NCBI RefSeq assembly: GCF_030705305.1
Contig: NZ_JAUZEE010000002.1
Coordinates: 88,277 to 152,276 of the forward strand
Reading direction: 5' to 3'
DNA: 64,000 nt
Source of the DNA: Leptothrix discophora
GTDB lineage: Bacteria > Pseudomonadota > Gammaproteobacteria > Burkholderiales > Burkholderiaceae_C
Of the stretch, positions 39,015 through 48,867 are shown in pieces; position 1 is the stretch's first letter; each line of letters opens with the position of its first letter. The position numbers and the translations under genes were made by a program. Under the pieces are notes generated by a model. The model saw only the letters and a program-made list of their open reading frames with translations, had not been told where the DNA came from and made no database searches.

Positions 39015-40097
39015 TCAAGGGTTGCGCCGCCGTTCCAGTCGGGTCGCAAAGGTTTGCAGGGTCGCACGCGGCACGTCGCCGACGGCGGTGATCCACCAAT
39101 CGCCCTGCCGGACGCCCAGCAATTGCGTCGCGCCCTGCTGGCTGGCCTTTTCCGTGCTGCCGTGGCGCGCACCGTCATGCGGTTCGATGAACAGCGAGAC
39201 GGTGGTGAGACCGTCGGTGAAGACCGCCTGGACGACCTCGCGCGCTGGCCGGCTGGCAGGCACGCCATGTTCGGCCGTGGCTGATGCGCCCGACAGGCCG
39301 GGCGGGTGACGCACCGCATAGGACGCCAGGAAGCCGGTCATCGGCTGCGAGAGCGACCAGCCTTCGCGCGCCAGGTCGGTCATGACCACGGCGGGCCGCT
39401 CGACCCGGTAGCCCTTGAGCTGGTGCATCTCCGCCAGCAGGGCCTGGGCGGCCGGGCGCTGGATCCAGCGCAGCTCCGAGAAGCCGGCCGACTCCAGCAC
39501 GCGTCCGTGCTCGTCGAGGATGTCGGTGCGCAGCAGCAGGCCGGTGGCCGAGTCGATCCAGAGCTTCTGCGCGTAGCGCAGGCCGTCGCGCGGCTTGAGC
39601 AGCAGGACCGTGGCGTCATGGCCGGCGACGCGGTCGCTGGCGCCGGCCTGCAACTCGTACATGTCGAGCCGCGGCAGGGGCCCGCCGACGATCTGGCCCG
39701 GCAGCGGCATGCCGGGGTCGCGCTGCTCGATCAGTGCCGCATGCAGCCGCGGCCACAGCACGTGGACGCGGTCGTTGTGGCGATAGACCTGGCGCAGCTC
39801 GCCGTCGAGCGCCTCGATCCGGTCGATCTGGTCACCGGCATGACCGACATGCGTGACCCGCAGGCTGGTGACCTGCGAGCCTGCGCCGACTACGAAGGTG
39901 CCCGTGTAGCTGAGCCGGGCCGCCGCGTCCTGGATGCGCTTGACCAGCGCGGCGGCGTCGCCGACCAGGGCCGGCGCGACCACGCTGGCGGCGGCGCCAG
40001 CCGCAGGCGCCGCCGGGGCGTTGCCGGCGGCCATGGCCGATGTGGCCTGGACGATCGACAGCAGCGCGGCCGTCGCGCCGAGCCGGCGTGCCGTCAT
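39015..40097 (-). CDS. rseB: Sigma-E regulatory protein RseB/MucB
   Basis: A 360-residue periplasmic protein that binds the anti-sigma factor and blocks its cleavage until stress signals displace it. The N-terminus is a signal peptide (RRLGATAALLSIVQATSAMA). The LolA-like large domain has RIQDAAARLSYTGTFVV, and the smaller C-terminal domain contains GVRQGDWWITAVGDVP. It overlaps rseA as ATGA. A run of 20 Ala-rich residues after the signal peptide is low-complexity. Confidence 0.93.
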   Translation of the reverse strand: MTARRLGATAALLSIVQATSAMAAGNAPAAPAAGAAASVVAPALVGDAAALVKRIQDAAARLSYTGTFVVGAGSQVTSLRVTHVGHAGDQIDRIEALDGELRQVYRHNDRVHVLWPRLHAALIEQRDPGMPLPGQIVGGPLPRLDMYELQAGASDRVAGHDATVLLLKPRDGLRYAQKLWIDSATGLLLRTDILDEHGRVLESAGFSELRWIQRPAAQALLAEMHQLKGYRVERPAVVMTDLAREGWSLSQPMTGFLASYAVRHPPGLSGASATAEHGVPASRPAREVVQAVFTDGLTTVSLFIEPHDGARHGSTEKASQQGATQLLGVRQGDWWITAVGDVPRATLQTFATRLERRRNP

Positions 40098-40801
40098 CGT
40101 GCGCCCTGTTCCTGGGCGACGCGGCGCAACTGGCCGGGGCCCGGATCGATCGCGAAGCCAGCCGTCATCGCCCGGTGGGCCTGCAGGTAGGACTGCATCG
40201 GCACGGCGGGCTCGCCGGATGGGGTGGACGGGCTTGCTGCCTGCCGGTCCGGTGTCTGGGCCAGGCTGGGGGCGGTGGAGACGAGGGCGGGGCCGTTGCC
40301 CATGCCAGGGCCCACGTCCTGCGCGGTGGACAGCTCGACACCGCCCTCGGCGGGTTGTGGCAGCTTCAGGACCATCACGCTGACGAAGGCGAGGCCGGCG
40401 GCGATGCCGGCCGCAGGAATCGCGTGGCGGCGCCAGGCGCTGCGTGCGACGGTGCGCTGGCTGTTCCGGGCCGGCAGGGCGATGACCTCGGCGCCGGGCA
40501 CGGGCCCGTCGCTGCGTTCGCGGGACAGCGGCGCCAACACCACCGGCTCTTCGGCCAGGCGTGCGCGGATGGTGTCGAACAGCTGCTGGTCGCGTGACGG
40601 GGAGCGGGTTGGCTCACCGGTGCGCAGCACGTCGCCGATCAGGCCGTAGGCTTGCCACTGCTCGCGCAAGTGGACGTCACGCCCCCAGGCCGCGCTCAGG
40701 GGCGCGACCTCGTCGCGTTCCAGTTCGCCGTCGAGCAACGCGGAAAGCCGCTCGGCGTCTGGGGCGTTGTCCGGCAGGTTCGGGTCGGTGGTCTCGCTCA
40801 T
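40094..40801 (-). CDS. rseA: Anti-sigma-E factor RseA/MucA
   Basis: A 235-residue membrane anti-sigma factor. The cytoplasmic domain has the RseA motif ERLSALLDGELERDEVAPL and WQAYGLIGDVLRT. One membrane helix is at about 122-142 (IPAAGIAAGLAFVSVMVL), followed by a Pro/Ser-rich periplasmic tail ending RRVAQEQGAR. The start ATG 40801 (MSETTDPN) has GGAG six bases upstream; an in-frame ATG at 40813 is the alternative. It holds RpoE inactive until proteolysis. Confidence 0.9.
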   Translation of the reverse strand: MSETTDPNLPDNAPDAERLSALLDGELERDEVAPLSAAWGRDVHLREQWQAYGLIGDVLRTGEPTRSPSRDQQLFDTIRARLAEEPVVLAPLSRERSDGPVPGAEVIALPARNSQRTVARSAWRRHAIPAAGIAAGLAFVSVMVLKLPQPAEGGVELSTAQDVGPGMGNGPALVSTAPSLAQTPDRQAASPSTPSGEPAVPMQSYLQAHRAMTAGFAIDPGPGQLRRVAQEQGAR

Positions 40802-40826
40802 GCGGGGCTCCATGCGAGGGGCGTGT

Positions 40827-41444
40827 TCACCAGCGTTGTCCTTCGGTCGTGCCGAGCAGCGGACGCAGCCGTTTGGCGATGGCTTCCCGGGCCCGGAAGA
40901 TGCGCGAGCGCACCGTCCCGATGGGGCAGTCCATCGCCTGCGCGATGTCTTCGTACGAAAGTCCTTCGACCTCGCGCAGCAGGACGGCCTGACGCAGGTC
41001 TTCGGGCAGCGCCTCGATGGCGGCGTTGACCGTGCGAGCGATCTCGCGGCTGGCCAGCACCGCCTCCGGGGTTTCGCCATCGCTCAGATCGTGTTCGGGC
41101 CGGTAAGTTTCGTCGTCGTCCTGCCGTGAACCGGCGAGCGTGGTCTCGTTGATGACGATCTCACGCTTGAGGCTGGCCAGCGTCTTCTTGGCGGTGTTGA
41201 CCGCGATCCGGTAGAGCCAGGTGTAGAAGGCGCTTTCACCCCGGAACTGCGCCATCGCGCGGTATGCGCGGATGAAGGTCTCCTGGGCCACGTCGGCGAC
41301 GGTGTCGGGGTCGCGGATGAAGCGCCCGATCAGGCGCTCGATGCGACGTTGGTACTTGACCACCAGCATCTCGAAGGCGCGCACGTCGCCCTGGCGGGCG
41401 CGCTCGACCAGCGCGGCGTCCGGATCAGGCTGCATCGCTGTCAT
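40827..41444 (-). CDS. rpoE: Extracytoplasmic-stress sigma factor RpoE (sigma-E)
   Basis: A 205-residue ECF sigma factor. Region 2 contains DPDTVADVAQETFIRAYRAM and FRGESAFYTWLYRIAVNTAK. Region 4 shows ALPEDLRQAVLLREVEGLSY and the helix-turn-helix AQAMDCPIGTVRSRIFRARE. The start ATG 41444 has GGAAGG upstream. Its first 20 bases lie inside the end of the preceding hypothetical gene. It controls envelope-stress genes and probably its own operon rpoE-rseA-rseB-mucD. Confidence 0.96.
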   Translation of the reverse strand: MTAMQPDPDAALVERARQGDVRAFEMLVVKYQRRIERLIGRFIRDPDTVADVAQETFIRAYRAMAQFRGESAFYTWLYRIAVNTAKKTLASLKREIVINETTLAGSRQDDDETYRPEHDLSDGETPEAVLASREIARTVNAAIEALPEDLRQAVLLREVEGLSYEDIAQAMDCPIGTVRSRIFRAREAIAKRLRPLLGTTEGQRW

Positions 41445-41943
41445 GACGACCTTCCGATGCAGGGTGACGGCTGCTCGCCAGTGCGCAGCGCAGCGCATGC
41501 CAGCGTGGTCGCGAGGCTTCGGCCGAGACCGCCAGCCAGGCAACCTGCCGGGGCCGGGCCATCCAGCCGCCGGGGGTGGCCGGCGGCGCGTTCGGGACAT
41601 GGCGCAGCAGCAGCCAGTCGCCCAGGTCGATCACGACGTCCAGCGTGCCCGCGCGCGGCGGCATGCCGGGCGAGAGCAGCTCCCAGGCCTGGCCACGCCA
41701 GCGCAAGGCGCGCGCCGACGGATGGCCCAGTCGCCAGAAGGCCGGCGCCAGGCAGAGGGTGGCGAGCAAGGACAGCCATGCCACGAAGATCCATGTCGTT
41801 GGCATCGGACCGGCAAGCCGCTGCATCGCCCACCAGCCCAGCTGGGTGACCACGCCAAGCAGGAACGCCGCCGACAGCGCAAGCTGCCAGCGGCGTTCGG
41901 GGCCGAGCGGGTAGTGGACGGACACGGATCCAGGGGCGCGCAT
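41425..41943 (-). CDS. Uncharacterised membrane protein between fabF and rpoE
   Basis: A 172-residue protein overlapping rpoE by 20 bases. Two adjacent helices are visible: WQLALSAAFLLGVVTQLGWWAM (about 19-40) and TTWIFVAWLSLLATLCLAPAF (about 49-69). A cytoplasmic C-terminal part of about 100 residues contains LDVVIDLGDWLLLRHVPN. The tail is polar (SEGRHDSDAA). It resembles the YgfX/CptA-like topology (two helices plus a small basic or aromatic domain), but I cannot confirm that family. Its place before the sigma-E operon suggests co-expression. Confidence 0.72.
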   Translation of the reverse strand: MRAPGSVSVHYPLGPERRWQLALSAAFLLGVVTQLGWWAMQRLAGPMPTTWIFVAWLSLLATLCLAPAFWRLGHPSARALRWRGQAWELLSPGMPPRAGTLDVVIDLGDWLLLRHVPNAPPATPGGWMARPRQVAWLAVSAEASRPRWHALRCALASSRHPASEGRHDSDAA

Positions 41944-41982
41944 GGTCGACCCCGGAGGTGTGGAGCGGCTGATCGGTGTCGA

Positions 41983-43227
41983 TCAGACCCGGCGGAACAC
42001 CAGCGTGCCGTTGGTGCCGCCGAAACCGAAGTTGTTCTTCACCGCCACGTCGATGCGCATCTCGCGTGCCGTGTTCGGGCAGTAGTCGAGGTCGCAATCC
42101 GGATCGGGGTTGTGCAGGTTGATCGTCGGCGGCGAGATCTGGTTCTTCAGGCCCAGCACGGTGAAGACCGACTCGATGCCACCGGCACCGCCGAGCAGGT
42201 GCCCGGTCATCGACTTGGTGGAGTTCACCACCAGCCGCTTGGCGTGGTCACCGAAGGCCAGCTTGATCGCGTTGGTCTCGTTGGCATCGCCCAGCGGCGT
42301 CGAGGTGCCGTGTGCATTGATGAACTGCACCTCGTCGGGATTGACCCCGGCGTTGCGCAGCGCGGCCTGCATCGAGCGACGCGGGCCGTCGACGTTGGGC
42401 GCGGTCATGTGGTACGCGTCACCGCTCATGCCGAAGCCGGCGACCTCGGCATAGATCTTGGCGCCGCGCCTGACGGCATGCTCGTATTCCTCGAGCACCA
42501 TCACGCCGGCACCTTCACCGAGCACGAAGCCGTCGCGGTCCTTGTCCCAGGGCCGCGAGGCGGTCTCGGGATCGTCGTTGCGCGTCGACAGGGCACGGGC
42601 GGCCGCGAAGCCACCCACGCCCAGCGGCGAGATGGTCGACTCGGCACCGCCGGCGATCATCACGTCGGCATCGCCGTACTCGATCAGGCGAGCCGCCGCA
42701 CCGATGCTGTGCAGGCCGGTCGTGCAGGCCGTGACGATGGCCAGGTTCGGACCCTTGTAGCCGCACTGGATCGACACGTGGCCCGAGATCATGTTGATGA
42801 TCGAGGCCGGCACGAAGAATGGCGAGATCCGGCGGGCACCGCGGTCGCGGTACTCGTCGTGCGTGTTCTCGATCATCGGCAGACCGCCGATGCCCGAGCC
42901 CACCATCACGCCGATGCGCTCGGCGAGTTCCTCCGGCAGGGCCTCGCCGGTGGGCAAGCCCGAATCCGCCACGGCCTGCAGCGATGCTGCGATGCCGTAG
43001 TGGATGAAGGCATCCATGTGCCGGGCTTCCTTGGCCGGGATGTAGTCCTCGATCCTGAAGTCCTTGACCTCGCCGGCAAATCGCACGGCGAGATTGGACG
43101 GATCGAAGCGCTTGATGGGGGCGATGCCGGACCGGCCGGCAATCAGGTTGTCCCAGGACTCGGTCACCGTGTTCCCGATGGGGGTCACGAGGCCGAGCCC
43201 GGTCACGACGATGCGGCGACGGGTCAT
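41983..43227 (-). CDS. fabF: 3-oxoacyl-ACP synthase II (FabF)
   Basis: A 414-residue condensing enzyme of fatty-acid elongation. The catalytic Cys is in TACTTGLHSIG, with His in NAHGTSTPLGD and STKSMTGHLLGGAGG. The N-terminal VTGLGLVTPIGN and C-terminal NNFGFGGTNGTLVFRR are typical. It adds malonyl-ACP units to acyl-ACP and controls the C16:1-C18:1 step. It is 47 bases after acpP. Confidence 0.97.
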   Translation of the reverse strand: MTRRRIVVTGLGLVTPIGNTVTESWDNLIAGRSGIAPIKRFDPSNLAVRFAGEVKDFRIEDYIPAKEARHMDAFIHYGIAASLQAVADSGLPTGEALPEELAERIGVMVGSGIGGLPMIENTHDEYRDRGARRISPFFVPASIINMISGHVSIQCGYKGPNLAIVTACTTGLHSIGAAARLIEYGDADVMIAGGAESTISPLGVGGFAAARALSTRNDDPETASRPWDKDRDGFVLGEGAGVMVLEEYEHAVRRGAKIYAEVAGFGMSGDAYHMTAPNVDGPRRSMQAALRNAGVNPDEVQFINAHGTSTPLGDANETNAIKLAFGDHAKRLVVNSTKSMTGHLLGGAGGIESVFTVLGLKNQISPPTINLHNPDPDCDLDYCPNTAREMRIDVAVKNNFGFGGTNGTLVFRRV

Positions 43228-43274
43228 GCGAGAACGTGCTGCAAGAGTGCGCGGGTCGTCAAGCTGAGCGGTGC

Positions 43275-43588
<314 letters not shown>

Positions 43589-43681
43589 ACTCACCCGGTG
43601 GCCGTGCAGGACGAAGATCGGCCGGCCGGGTGTACTGAACTGTGAAGGCGCGAGCCTTCGCGAGTGTCGCCGGAACGACGC

Positions 43682-44422
43682 TCAGTTCATGAACATGCCG
43701 CCGTTGACGTGCAATTCCGAACCGGTGATGTAACCGGCGGCCGGCGAGGCCAGGAAGGCCACGGCCTCGGCGATGTCGTCGGGCGAGCCCAGGCGACCGA
43801 GCGGGATCTGTGCCATCAGCGCGGCCTTCTGGGCCTCGGGCAGGACCTCGGTCATGTCGGTGGCGATGAAGCCCGGTGCGACGCAATTGACGGTGATGTT
43901 GCGGCCACCCAGTTCGCGGGCCAGCGAACGGGTCAGGCCCGCGACGCCGGCCTTGGAGGCGCAGTAGTTGGCCTGGCCCGGGTTGCCGGCCGCACCGACC
44001 ACCGAGGTGATGTTGATGATGCGGCCCTGGCGCTGCTTCATCATCGGCTTGATGGCCGCGCGGCAGGCGCGGAACACCGCCTTCAGGTTGGTGTCGATGA
44101 CGGCGTCCCAGCTCTCGTCGCTCAGGCGCATCGACAGCATGTCGCGGGTGATGCCGGCGTTGTTGACCAGCACATGCAGGCCACCATGCTGCTTGACGAT
44201 GGCGTCGATCGCGCCGTCCAGCGCCGGGCCGTCGGTCACGTTCAGCGCGATGCCGCGGCCGCCGTGCGGGGCCAGCGCCTCGGTGATCGAGGCGGCGCCG
44301 GATTCGGTCGTCGCTGTGCCGATCACGGTGTAGCCGCGCTGGGCCAGCGTGGTGGCGATGGCGCGGCCGATGCCGCGGCTGGCGCCGGTGACGAGGGCGA
44401 TCTGTGCGGGGGTGGACGTCAT
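43682..44422 (-). CDS. fabG: 3-oxoacyl-ACP reductase FabG
   Basis: A 246-residue SDR enzyme using NADPH. The cofactor loop is VTGASRGIGRAIA. NNAGITRD marks the NAG motif. The catalytic triad is Ser in INITSVVGAAGN, Tyr in ANYCASKAG (Tyr-x3-Lys). VAPGFIATDMTE completes the family pattern. It ends NGGMFMN. It is 44 bases downstream of fabD. Confidence 0.97.
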   Translation of the reverse strand: MTSTPAQIALVTGASRGIGRAIATTLAQRGYTVIGTATTESGAASITEALAPHGGRGIALNVTDGPALDGAIDAIVKQHGGLHVLVNNAGITRDMLSMRLSDESWDAVIDTNLKAVFRACRAAIKPMMKQRQGRIINITSVVGAAGNPGQANYCASKAGVAGLTRSLARELGGRNITVNCVAPGFIATDMTEVLPEAQKAALMAQIPLGRLGSPDDIAEAVAFLASPAAGYITGSELHVNGGMFMN

Positions 44423-44465
44423 GTCGGGTTCCGTCTTCTTGTGGGCAAATGCGGTCGGGCGGGGA

Positions 44466-45404
44466 TCAGCCCAGCAGCGTCTTGACCTCGGCCAGGCTGG
44501 CCGGATCGAACAGGTTGGCGGCGACGAGTTCGGCGTCGATGCGCTTTACCATGCCGGCCAGGGCCTTGCCGGGGCCGCATTCGACCACATGGCCGATGCC
44601 GCGCGCCTTGAGGGCTTGCACGAGTTCGACCCAGCGCACCGGGCCGAAGGCCTGGCGGTAGAGCGCGTCGCGGATCGCGTCGGCGTCGGTCTGCACCGTC
44701 ACGTCGATGTTGTTGACGACCGGGATCTGCGGCGTCGCGATCGAGATCGAGACCAGGCGCTCGCGCAGCCGCTCGGCCGCCGGCTTCATCAGGCTGGAGT
44801 GGAAGGGCGCCGACACCGGCAGCGGCAGCGCGCGCTTGGCGCCGAGCGCCTTCAGGACCTCGCAGCCCTTCTCGACGCCTCCCTTGCTGCCGGCGATGAC
44901 GGTCTGCTTCGGGTCGTTGAAGTTGACCGCCTCGACCACCTCGCTGCTGTCGGCCATGGCCTGGGCGCAGCCCTGGCGCACCACGTCTGCGTCCAGGCCG
45001 AGGATGGCCGCCATGCCGCCCTGGCCGACGGGCACGGCGTCCTGCATCGCCTGTGCGCGCAGGCGCACCAGCGGCAGCGCGTCGGCCAGCGTCAGCGCGC
45101 CGGCCGCGACCAGCGCGGTGTATTCGCCCAGCGAGTGGCCGGCCAGCGCCGCCGGTGTGGCGCCGCCGTCGGCGATCCAGGCGCGGTAGCACGCGATGCC
45201 GGCGGTCAGCATGACCGGCTGGGTGTTGGTGGTCAGGTCCAGCGCTTCCTTGGGGCCGTTGGCGATCAGCGCGGCCACGTCCTCGCCCAGCGCGGCGCTG
45301 GCTTCATCGAGCGTGCTGCGCACGGCGGGGTGGTCGCCCCAGGCCGACAGCATGCCCACCGACTGGGAACCCTGGCCCGGGAAGACGAAGGCGAACGCGG
45401 TCAT
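44466..45404 (-). CDS. fabD: Malonyl-CoA:ACP transacylase FabD
   Basis: A 312-residue enzyme loading malonate on AcpP. The opening FAFVFPGQGSQSVGM and the nucleophile motif LAGHSLGEYTALVAAG (Ser about 92) are diagnostic. The catalytic His lies in LPVSAPFHSSLMKPAAE, and the end has HVVECGPGKALAGMVKR. It lies 102 bases downstream of fabH. Confidence 0.97.
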   Translation of the reverse strand: MTAFAFVFPGQGSQSVGMLSAWGDHPAVRSTLDEASAALGEDVAALIANGPKEALDLTTNTQPVMLTAGIACYRAWIADGGATPAALAGHSLGEYTALVAAGALTLADALPLVRLRAQAMQDAVPVGQGGMAAILGLDADVVRQGCAQAMADSSEVVEAVNFNDPKQTVIAGSKGGVEKGCEVLKALGAKRALPLPVSAPFHSSLMKPAAERLRERLVSISIATPQIPVVNNIDVTVQTDADAIRDALYRQAFGPVRWVELVQALKARGIGHVVECGPGKALAGMVKRIDAELVAANLFDPASLAEVKTLLG

Positions 45405-45506
45405 GGTGAGTGTTCCGTTGGGTGGAAGTGGAGGGTGGAGTCTGGTGATCGGGTGGACGTGCCGGCACGGCGACGGCGCGCGTGCTGCCGGCAGCGCGTG
45501 TGCCGG

Positions 45507-46502
45507 TCAGTAGTCGACCAGCACCGCGCCCCAGGTGAAGCCGCCGCCGACGCCTTCGAGCATCAGCGTGTCGCCGCGCTTGACCTGGCCGCTGCGGACG
45601 GCGTGGTCAAGGGCCAGCGGGATCGAGGCGGCCGACGTGTTGCCGTGCTCGTCGACGGTCACGACCAGCTTGTCCAGCGGCACCTTCAGCTTCTTCGCGG
45701 TGCCCTGCATGATGCGGATGTTGGCCTGGTGCGGGATCAGCCAGTCGATGTCGCTGTCCTGCCGGCCGGCCTTGGCGAGCACCGCGCGGGCCGCACTCTC
45801 GAGCACGCCGACGGCCAGCTTGAAGACCGCCTGACCGTCCATGCGCAGCAGCGGCTGGCCGAGGATCTCGCCGCCAGAGACGGTGCCGGGGACACACAGG
45901 ATCTCGACGTGGCGACCGTCTGCATGCAGGTCGGTCGCGAGGATGCCGGGCGTGTCGCTGGCCGACAGCACGACCGCGCCAGCGCCGTCACCGAACAGCA
46001 CGCAGGTGGTCCGGTCGTTGAAGTCGAGGATGCGCGAGAAGACCTCCGCGCCGATCACGAGCGCGTTGCGGGCGGTGCCGGTGCGGATCAGCGCATCGGC
46101 GGTGGTCAGCGCGTAGATGAAGCCCGAGCAGACGGCCTGGACGTCGAAGGCCGGCGCGCCGCTGGTGATGCCCAGCTTGCGCTGCACGATGCACGCGGTC
46201 GACGGGAAGACCATGTCGGGCGTCGAGGTCGCCACGATGATCAGGTCGATGTCGGCGGGCTGCAGACCGGCGGCCTCGATCGCGCGCTGGCCGGCGGTCA
46301 CTGCCAGGTCGCTCGAGCTGGTGTCGGCGTCGACGAAGTGTCGGGCGCGGATGCCGGTGCGTTCGACGATCCACTCGTCGGTAGTCTCGATGCCGCGCTC
46401 GGCCAGCTGGGCGGCCAGGTCAGCGTTCGTGAGGCGGCGGTTCGGCAGGATCGAGCCGGTGCCGGCAATGCGCGTGTGGCGAGACGGAGAGGGTGTGCTC
46501 AC
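45507..46502 (-). CDS. fabH: 3-oxoacyl-ACP synthase III (FabH)
   Basis: A 331-residue enzyme that starts fatty-acid synthesis from acetyl-CoA and malonyl-ACP. The catalytic Cys is in [18 protein letters not shown], His in [14 protein letters not shown] and Asn in [15 protein letters not shown]. The end is [13 protein letters not shown]. It starts at GTG 46502 ([12 protein letters not shown]), 55 bases after plsX. Confidence 0.97.
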   Translation of the reverse strand: MSTPSPSRHTRIAGTGSILPNRRLTNADLAAQLAERGIETTDEWIVERTGIRARHFVDADTSSSDLAVTAGQRAIEAAGLQPADIDLIIVATSTPDMVFPSTACIVQRKLGITSGAPAFDVQAVCSGFIYALTTADALIRTGTARNALVIGAEVFSRILDFNDRTTCVLFGDGAGAVVLSASDTPGILATDLHADGRHVEILCVPGTVSGGEILGQPLLRMDGQAVFKLAVGVLESAARAVLAKAGRQDSDIDWLIPHQANIRIMQGTAKKLKVPLDKLVVTVDEHGNTSAASIPLALDHAVRSGQVKRGDTLMLEGVGGGFTWGAVLVDY

Positions 46503-46557
46503 GGAGTACCTTCAGGCTGCGCCATCCGGACCTCGTCCTGGGGACGGCCCGGCGTGC

Positions 46558-47685
46558 TCATGCGGCTTGACGCGGCGATGTGGAGACGTCGGCCGCGACC
46601 GCGACGGTCGACCCGGGCAGGGTCTTCATCGCGTCGTGGATGCGCTGGTGCACCCGCTCGAGCAGCCGATTTCGGGCGGCATCATAAGCGCGGCTCAAGG
46701 CATTCTCGAAGGCCATGACGTCGGCCGAACCGTGGCTCTTGAACACCAGCCCGCGCAGGCCCAGCAGGGCGGCGCCGTTGTAGCGGCGGTGGTCGACGCG
46801 GTCCTTGAAGTGCTTCAGCACGGGCATGGCCACCAGCGCCGCGAGCTTGGTCAGCGGCGTGCGGGTGAACTCCTGCTTGATGAAGCTCGACAGCATCGAG
46901 GCCAGGCCCTCGGCCGTCTTCAGCGCGACGTTGCCGACGAAGCCGTCGCAGACGACCAGGTCGGTGGTGCCCTTGAAGATGTCGTTGCCTTCGACGTTGC
47001 CGTGGAAGTTGATCAGGCCGCTGGCGTGCGCCGTGCGCAGCAGCTCGGCGGCCTGCTTGATCACTTCGCTGCCCTTGATCGTTTCCTCGCCGATGTTCAG
47101 CAGCCCGACCGTCGGGGCTTCCTTGCCGTCCACGGCGGCGACCAGGGCGCTGCCCATGATCGCGAACTGGAGCAGGTGGTCGGCGCTGCAGTCGACGTTC
47201 GCGCCGAGGTCCAGCATGGTCGTGTAGCCATCGTGCTGGTTGGGCAGGACCGAGGCGATCGCCGGGCGGTCGATGCCGTCGAGCGTCTTGAGCAGGTAGC
47301 GGGCGACGGCCATCAGCGCGCCGGTGTTGCCGGCGGACACGCAGGCATCAGCGGGCGCATCGTCGCCCTTGACCTGCTGGATCGCCACCCGCATCGACGA
47401 GTCACGCTTCTTGCGCAGCGCGATCTCGACCGGGTCGTGCATCTCGACGACCTCGGACGCATCGATGATCCGCACGCGCGACCAGGCGGCTGCTTCGCTG
47501 AGCGCGCCGGGCTTGCCGACGAGGATCAGCTCCGCCGCAGGGTGCTTGTCGAGAAAGGCCTTGCACGCCGGCAGCGTGACCGAAGGACCATGGTCACCAC
47601 CCATGCAGTCCACCGACAGGCGGACCGGGCGATTTGGGCGGGCAGGAACGTCCACGACGACAGGGCTTGCGGGCAGGGTGGTCAC
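46558..47685 (-). CDS. plsX: Phosphate acyltransferase PlsX
   Basis: A 375-residue peripheral membrane enzyme that turns acyl-ACP into acyl-phosphate for phospholipid synthesis. Family blocks are [36 protein letters not shown] and [17 protein letters not shown]. It starts at GTG 47685. A 20-residue head precedes the conserved core. It is the first lipid gene after rpmF, the usual rpmF-plsX-fabH order. Confidence 0.96.
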   Translation of the reverse strand: MTTLPASPVVVDVPARPNRPVRLSVDCMGGDHGPSVTLPACKAFLDKHPAAELILVGKPGALSEAAAWSRVRIIDASEVVEMHDPVEIALRKKRDSSMRVAIQQVKGDDAPADACVSAGNTGALMAVARYLLKTLDGIDRPAIASVLPNQHDGYTTMLDLGANVDCSADHLLQFAIMGSALVAAVDGKEAPTVGLLNIGEETIKGSEVIKQAAELLRTAHASGLINFHGNVEGNDIFKGTTDLVVCDGFVGNVALKTAEGLASMLSSFIKQEFTRTPLTKLAALVAMPVLKHFKDRVDHRRYNGAALLGLRGLVFKSHGSADVMAFENALSRAYDAARNRLLERVHQRIHDAMKTLPGSTVAVAADVSTSPRQAA

Positions 47686-47829
47686 GACGGGCGCATCCGC
47701 TTCAGGAGCAGCGCGTCATCGCGGAACCTGCCGTCTGGCGTCGGCCGTGGCCTTGCCGGACGCAAGGCTGCGACGCCACGCAAGCGAGGGTGTGGGTGAT
47801 CGGTGACGAAAGGACCAGGGGACGCCAGA

Positions 47830-48012
47830 TCAGGCGTCGGCCTTGGTCTTCAGCACCTTGCGGCCACGGTAGAAGCCGTTCGGGCTGATGTGGTGGCGCA
47901 GATGCACCTCGCCGGTGGTCGGCTCGATGGCCGTGCCCGGGTTGGTCAGGGCATTGTGCGAACGGTGCATGCCGCGCTTGGAAGGCGACTTCTTGTTTTG
48001 CTGAACGGCCAT
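47830..48012 (-). CDS. rpmF: 50S ribosomal protein L32
   Basis: A 60-residue basic ribosomal protein starting [20 protein letters not shown] after the initiator. It has [21 protein letters not shown] at the end. The four zinc cysteines seen in some L32 proteins are absent, so this is the C-minus form. CAGGAGTCCGCC precedes ATG 48012. A TAGAAT promoter lies upstream. Confidence 0.97.
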   Translation of the reverse strand: MAVQQNKKSPSKRGMHRSHNALTNPGTAIEPTTGEVHLRHHISPNGFYRGRKVLKTKADA

Positions 48013-48136
48013 GGCGGACTCCTGGAATCTGGTAGCCGGATCCCGAAGCGCCTCGAGTGATGCCGCCCGGCTGCATCGACACCTGTCGACCGCCGAGTCA
48101 GGCCCCATGGCGTGGGTCCGAACGGAAAAGCCCGCG

Positions 48137-48165
48137 ATTCTATCACCGCCCGGAGCGGCTGCCCA
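48137..48165 (-). promoter_or_regulatory. Promoter of the rpmF-plsX-fab gene train
   Basis: Minus-strand extended -10 TGATAGAAT (TAGAAT at 48137-48142) with a weak -35 TGGGCA at 48160-48165 after a 17-bp spacer. It gives an rpmF leader of about 115 nt and lies between yceD and rpmF. Confidence 0.65.
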
Positions 48166-48225
48166 GACACCTTGGTGGACGGGCCTGAACAGACGCGTCG
48201 CGCGCCGTCGACGGGCCGGGTGGCG

Positions 48226-48771
48226 TCATCCGCCCGACTTCTTCAGGACGGCCAGTTTCGCGAACGGGTTGGGGCGTGCCTCGGCATCTTCCGCGTCGGC
48301 GACGTCGGCCTCGAAGGTGACCGGAACCGGCTTCGGGCAGGTCTCATGGCGCGGCACGATGGGCAGGGCCAGCAGCACCTCGTCCTCGATCAGCGCCACC
48401 AGGTCGAAGGCCCGGCTGAGCACCAGCACGTCCTCGTCGGACTCGGCGTCCAGTTCGGCGGCGGACTTCTCGTCGGCCGCGAACAGGAAGGGTCGGTCGA
48501 TCTCGACCGGGATGCTCACGGTGTCCAGGCAGCGCTGGCATTCCAGCGGCACCTCGGTCTCGATGCGCAGGTCGACCCAGACTTCCTCGGGCGCACCGGT
48601 GCGCTGGTGGATCTGGCCGCTGGCTTCCCAGCGGACCTCGCCGGCGAGGTCGCCATGCAGCTGGGCGGCGATGCGTTCGAGGTCCTGCAGCGCGATCGCG
48701 CCCGTGAGCGTCTCGCCCGACTCGGCGAAGGCGCGGACATCGAGACGGCGGGGCTTGTGTTCGGTCTTCAT
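48226..48771 (-). CDS. yceD: YceD/DUF177 family protein
   Basis: A 181-residue protein of the YceD family, usually encoded just before rpmF and linked to 23S rRNA accumulation. The core is a CxxC-like region LECQRCLDTVSIPVEIDRPFL with only part of the cysteines. An acidic stretch (DEKSAAELDAESDEDVLV) and EDEVLLALPIVPRHETCP follow. The end NPFAKLAVLKKSGG is typical. The start may be ATG 48771 or the GTG three bases before it. It is divergent from maf. Confidence 0.92.
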   Translation of the reverse strand: MKTEHKPRRLDVRAFAESGETLTGAIALQDLERIAAQLHGDLAGEVRWEASGQIHQRTGAPEEVWVDLRIETEVPLECQRCLDTVSIPVEIDRPFLFAADEKSAAELDAESDEDVLVLSRAFDLVALIEDEVLLALPIVPRHETCPKPVPVTFEADVADAEDAEARPNPFAKLAVLKKSGG

Positions 48772-48867
48772 CACGCGAGTTTACGTGTCGACCCCGTGTC
48801 GACCGCCCGCCGCGCCGCGCGTCGGAGCGGCAACAATCCGCGCCTGATCCACGCCCCCTCGCCCGCC

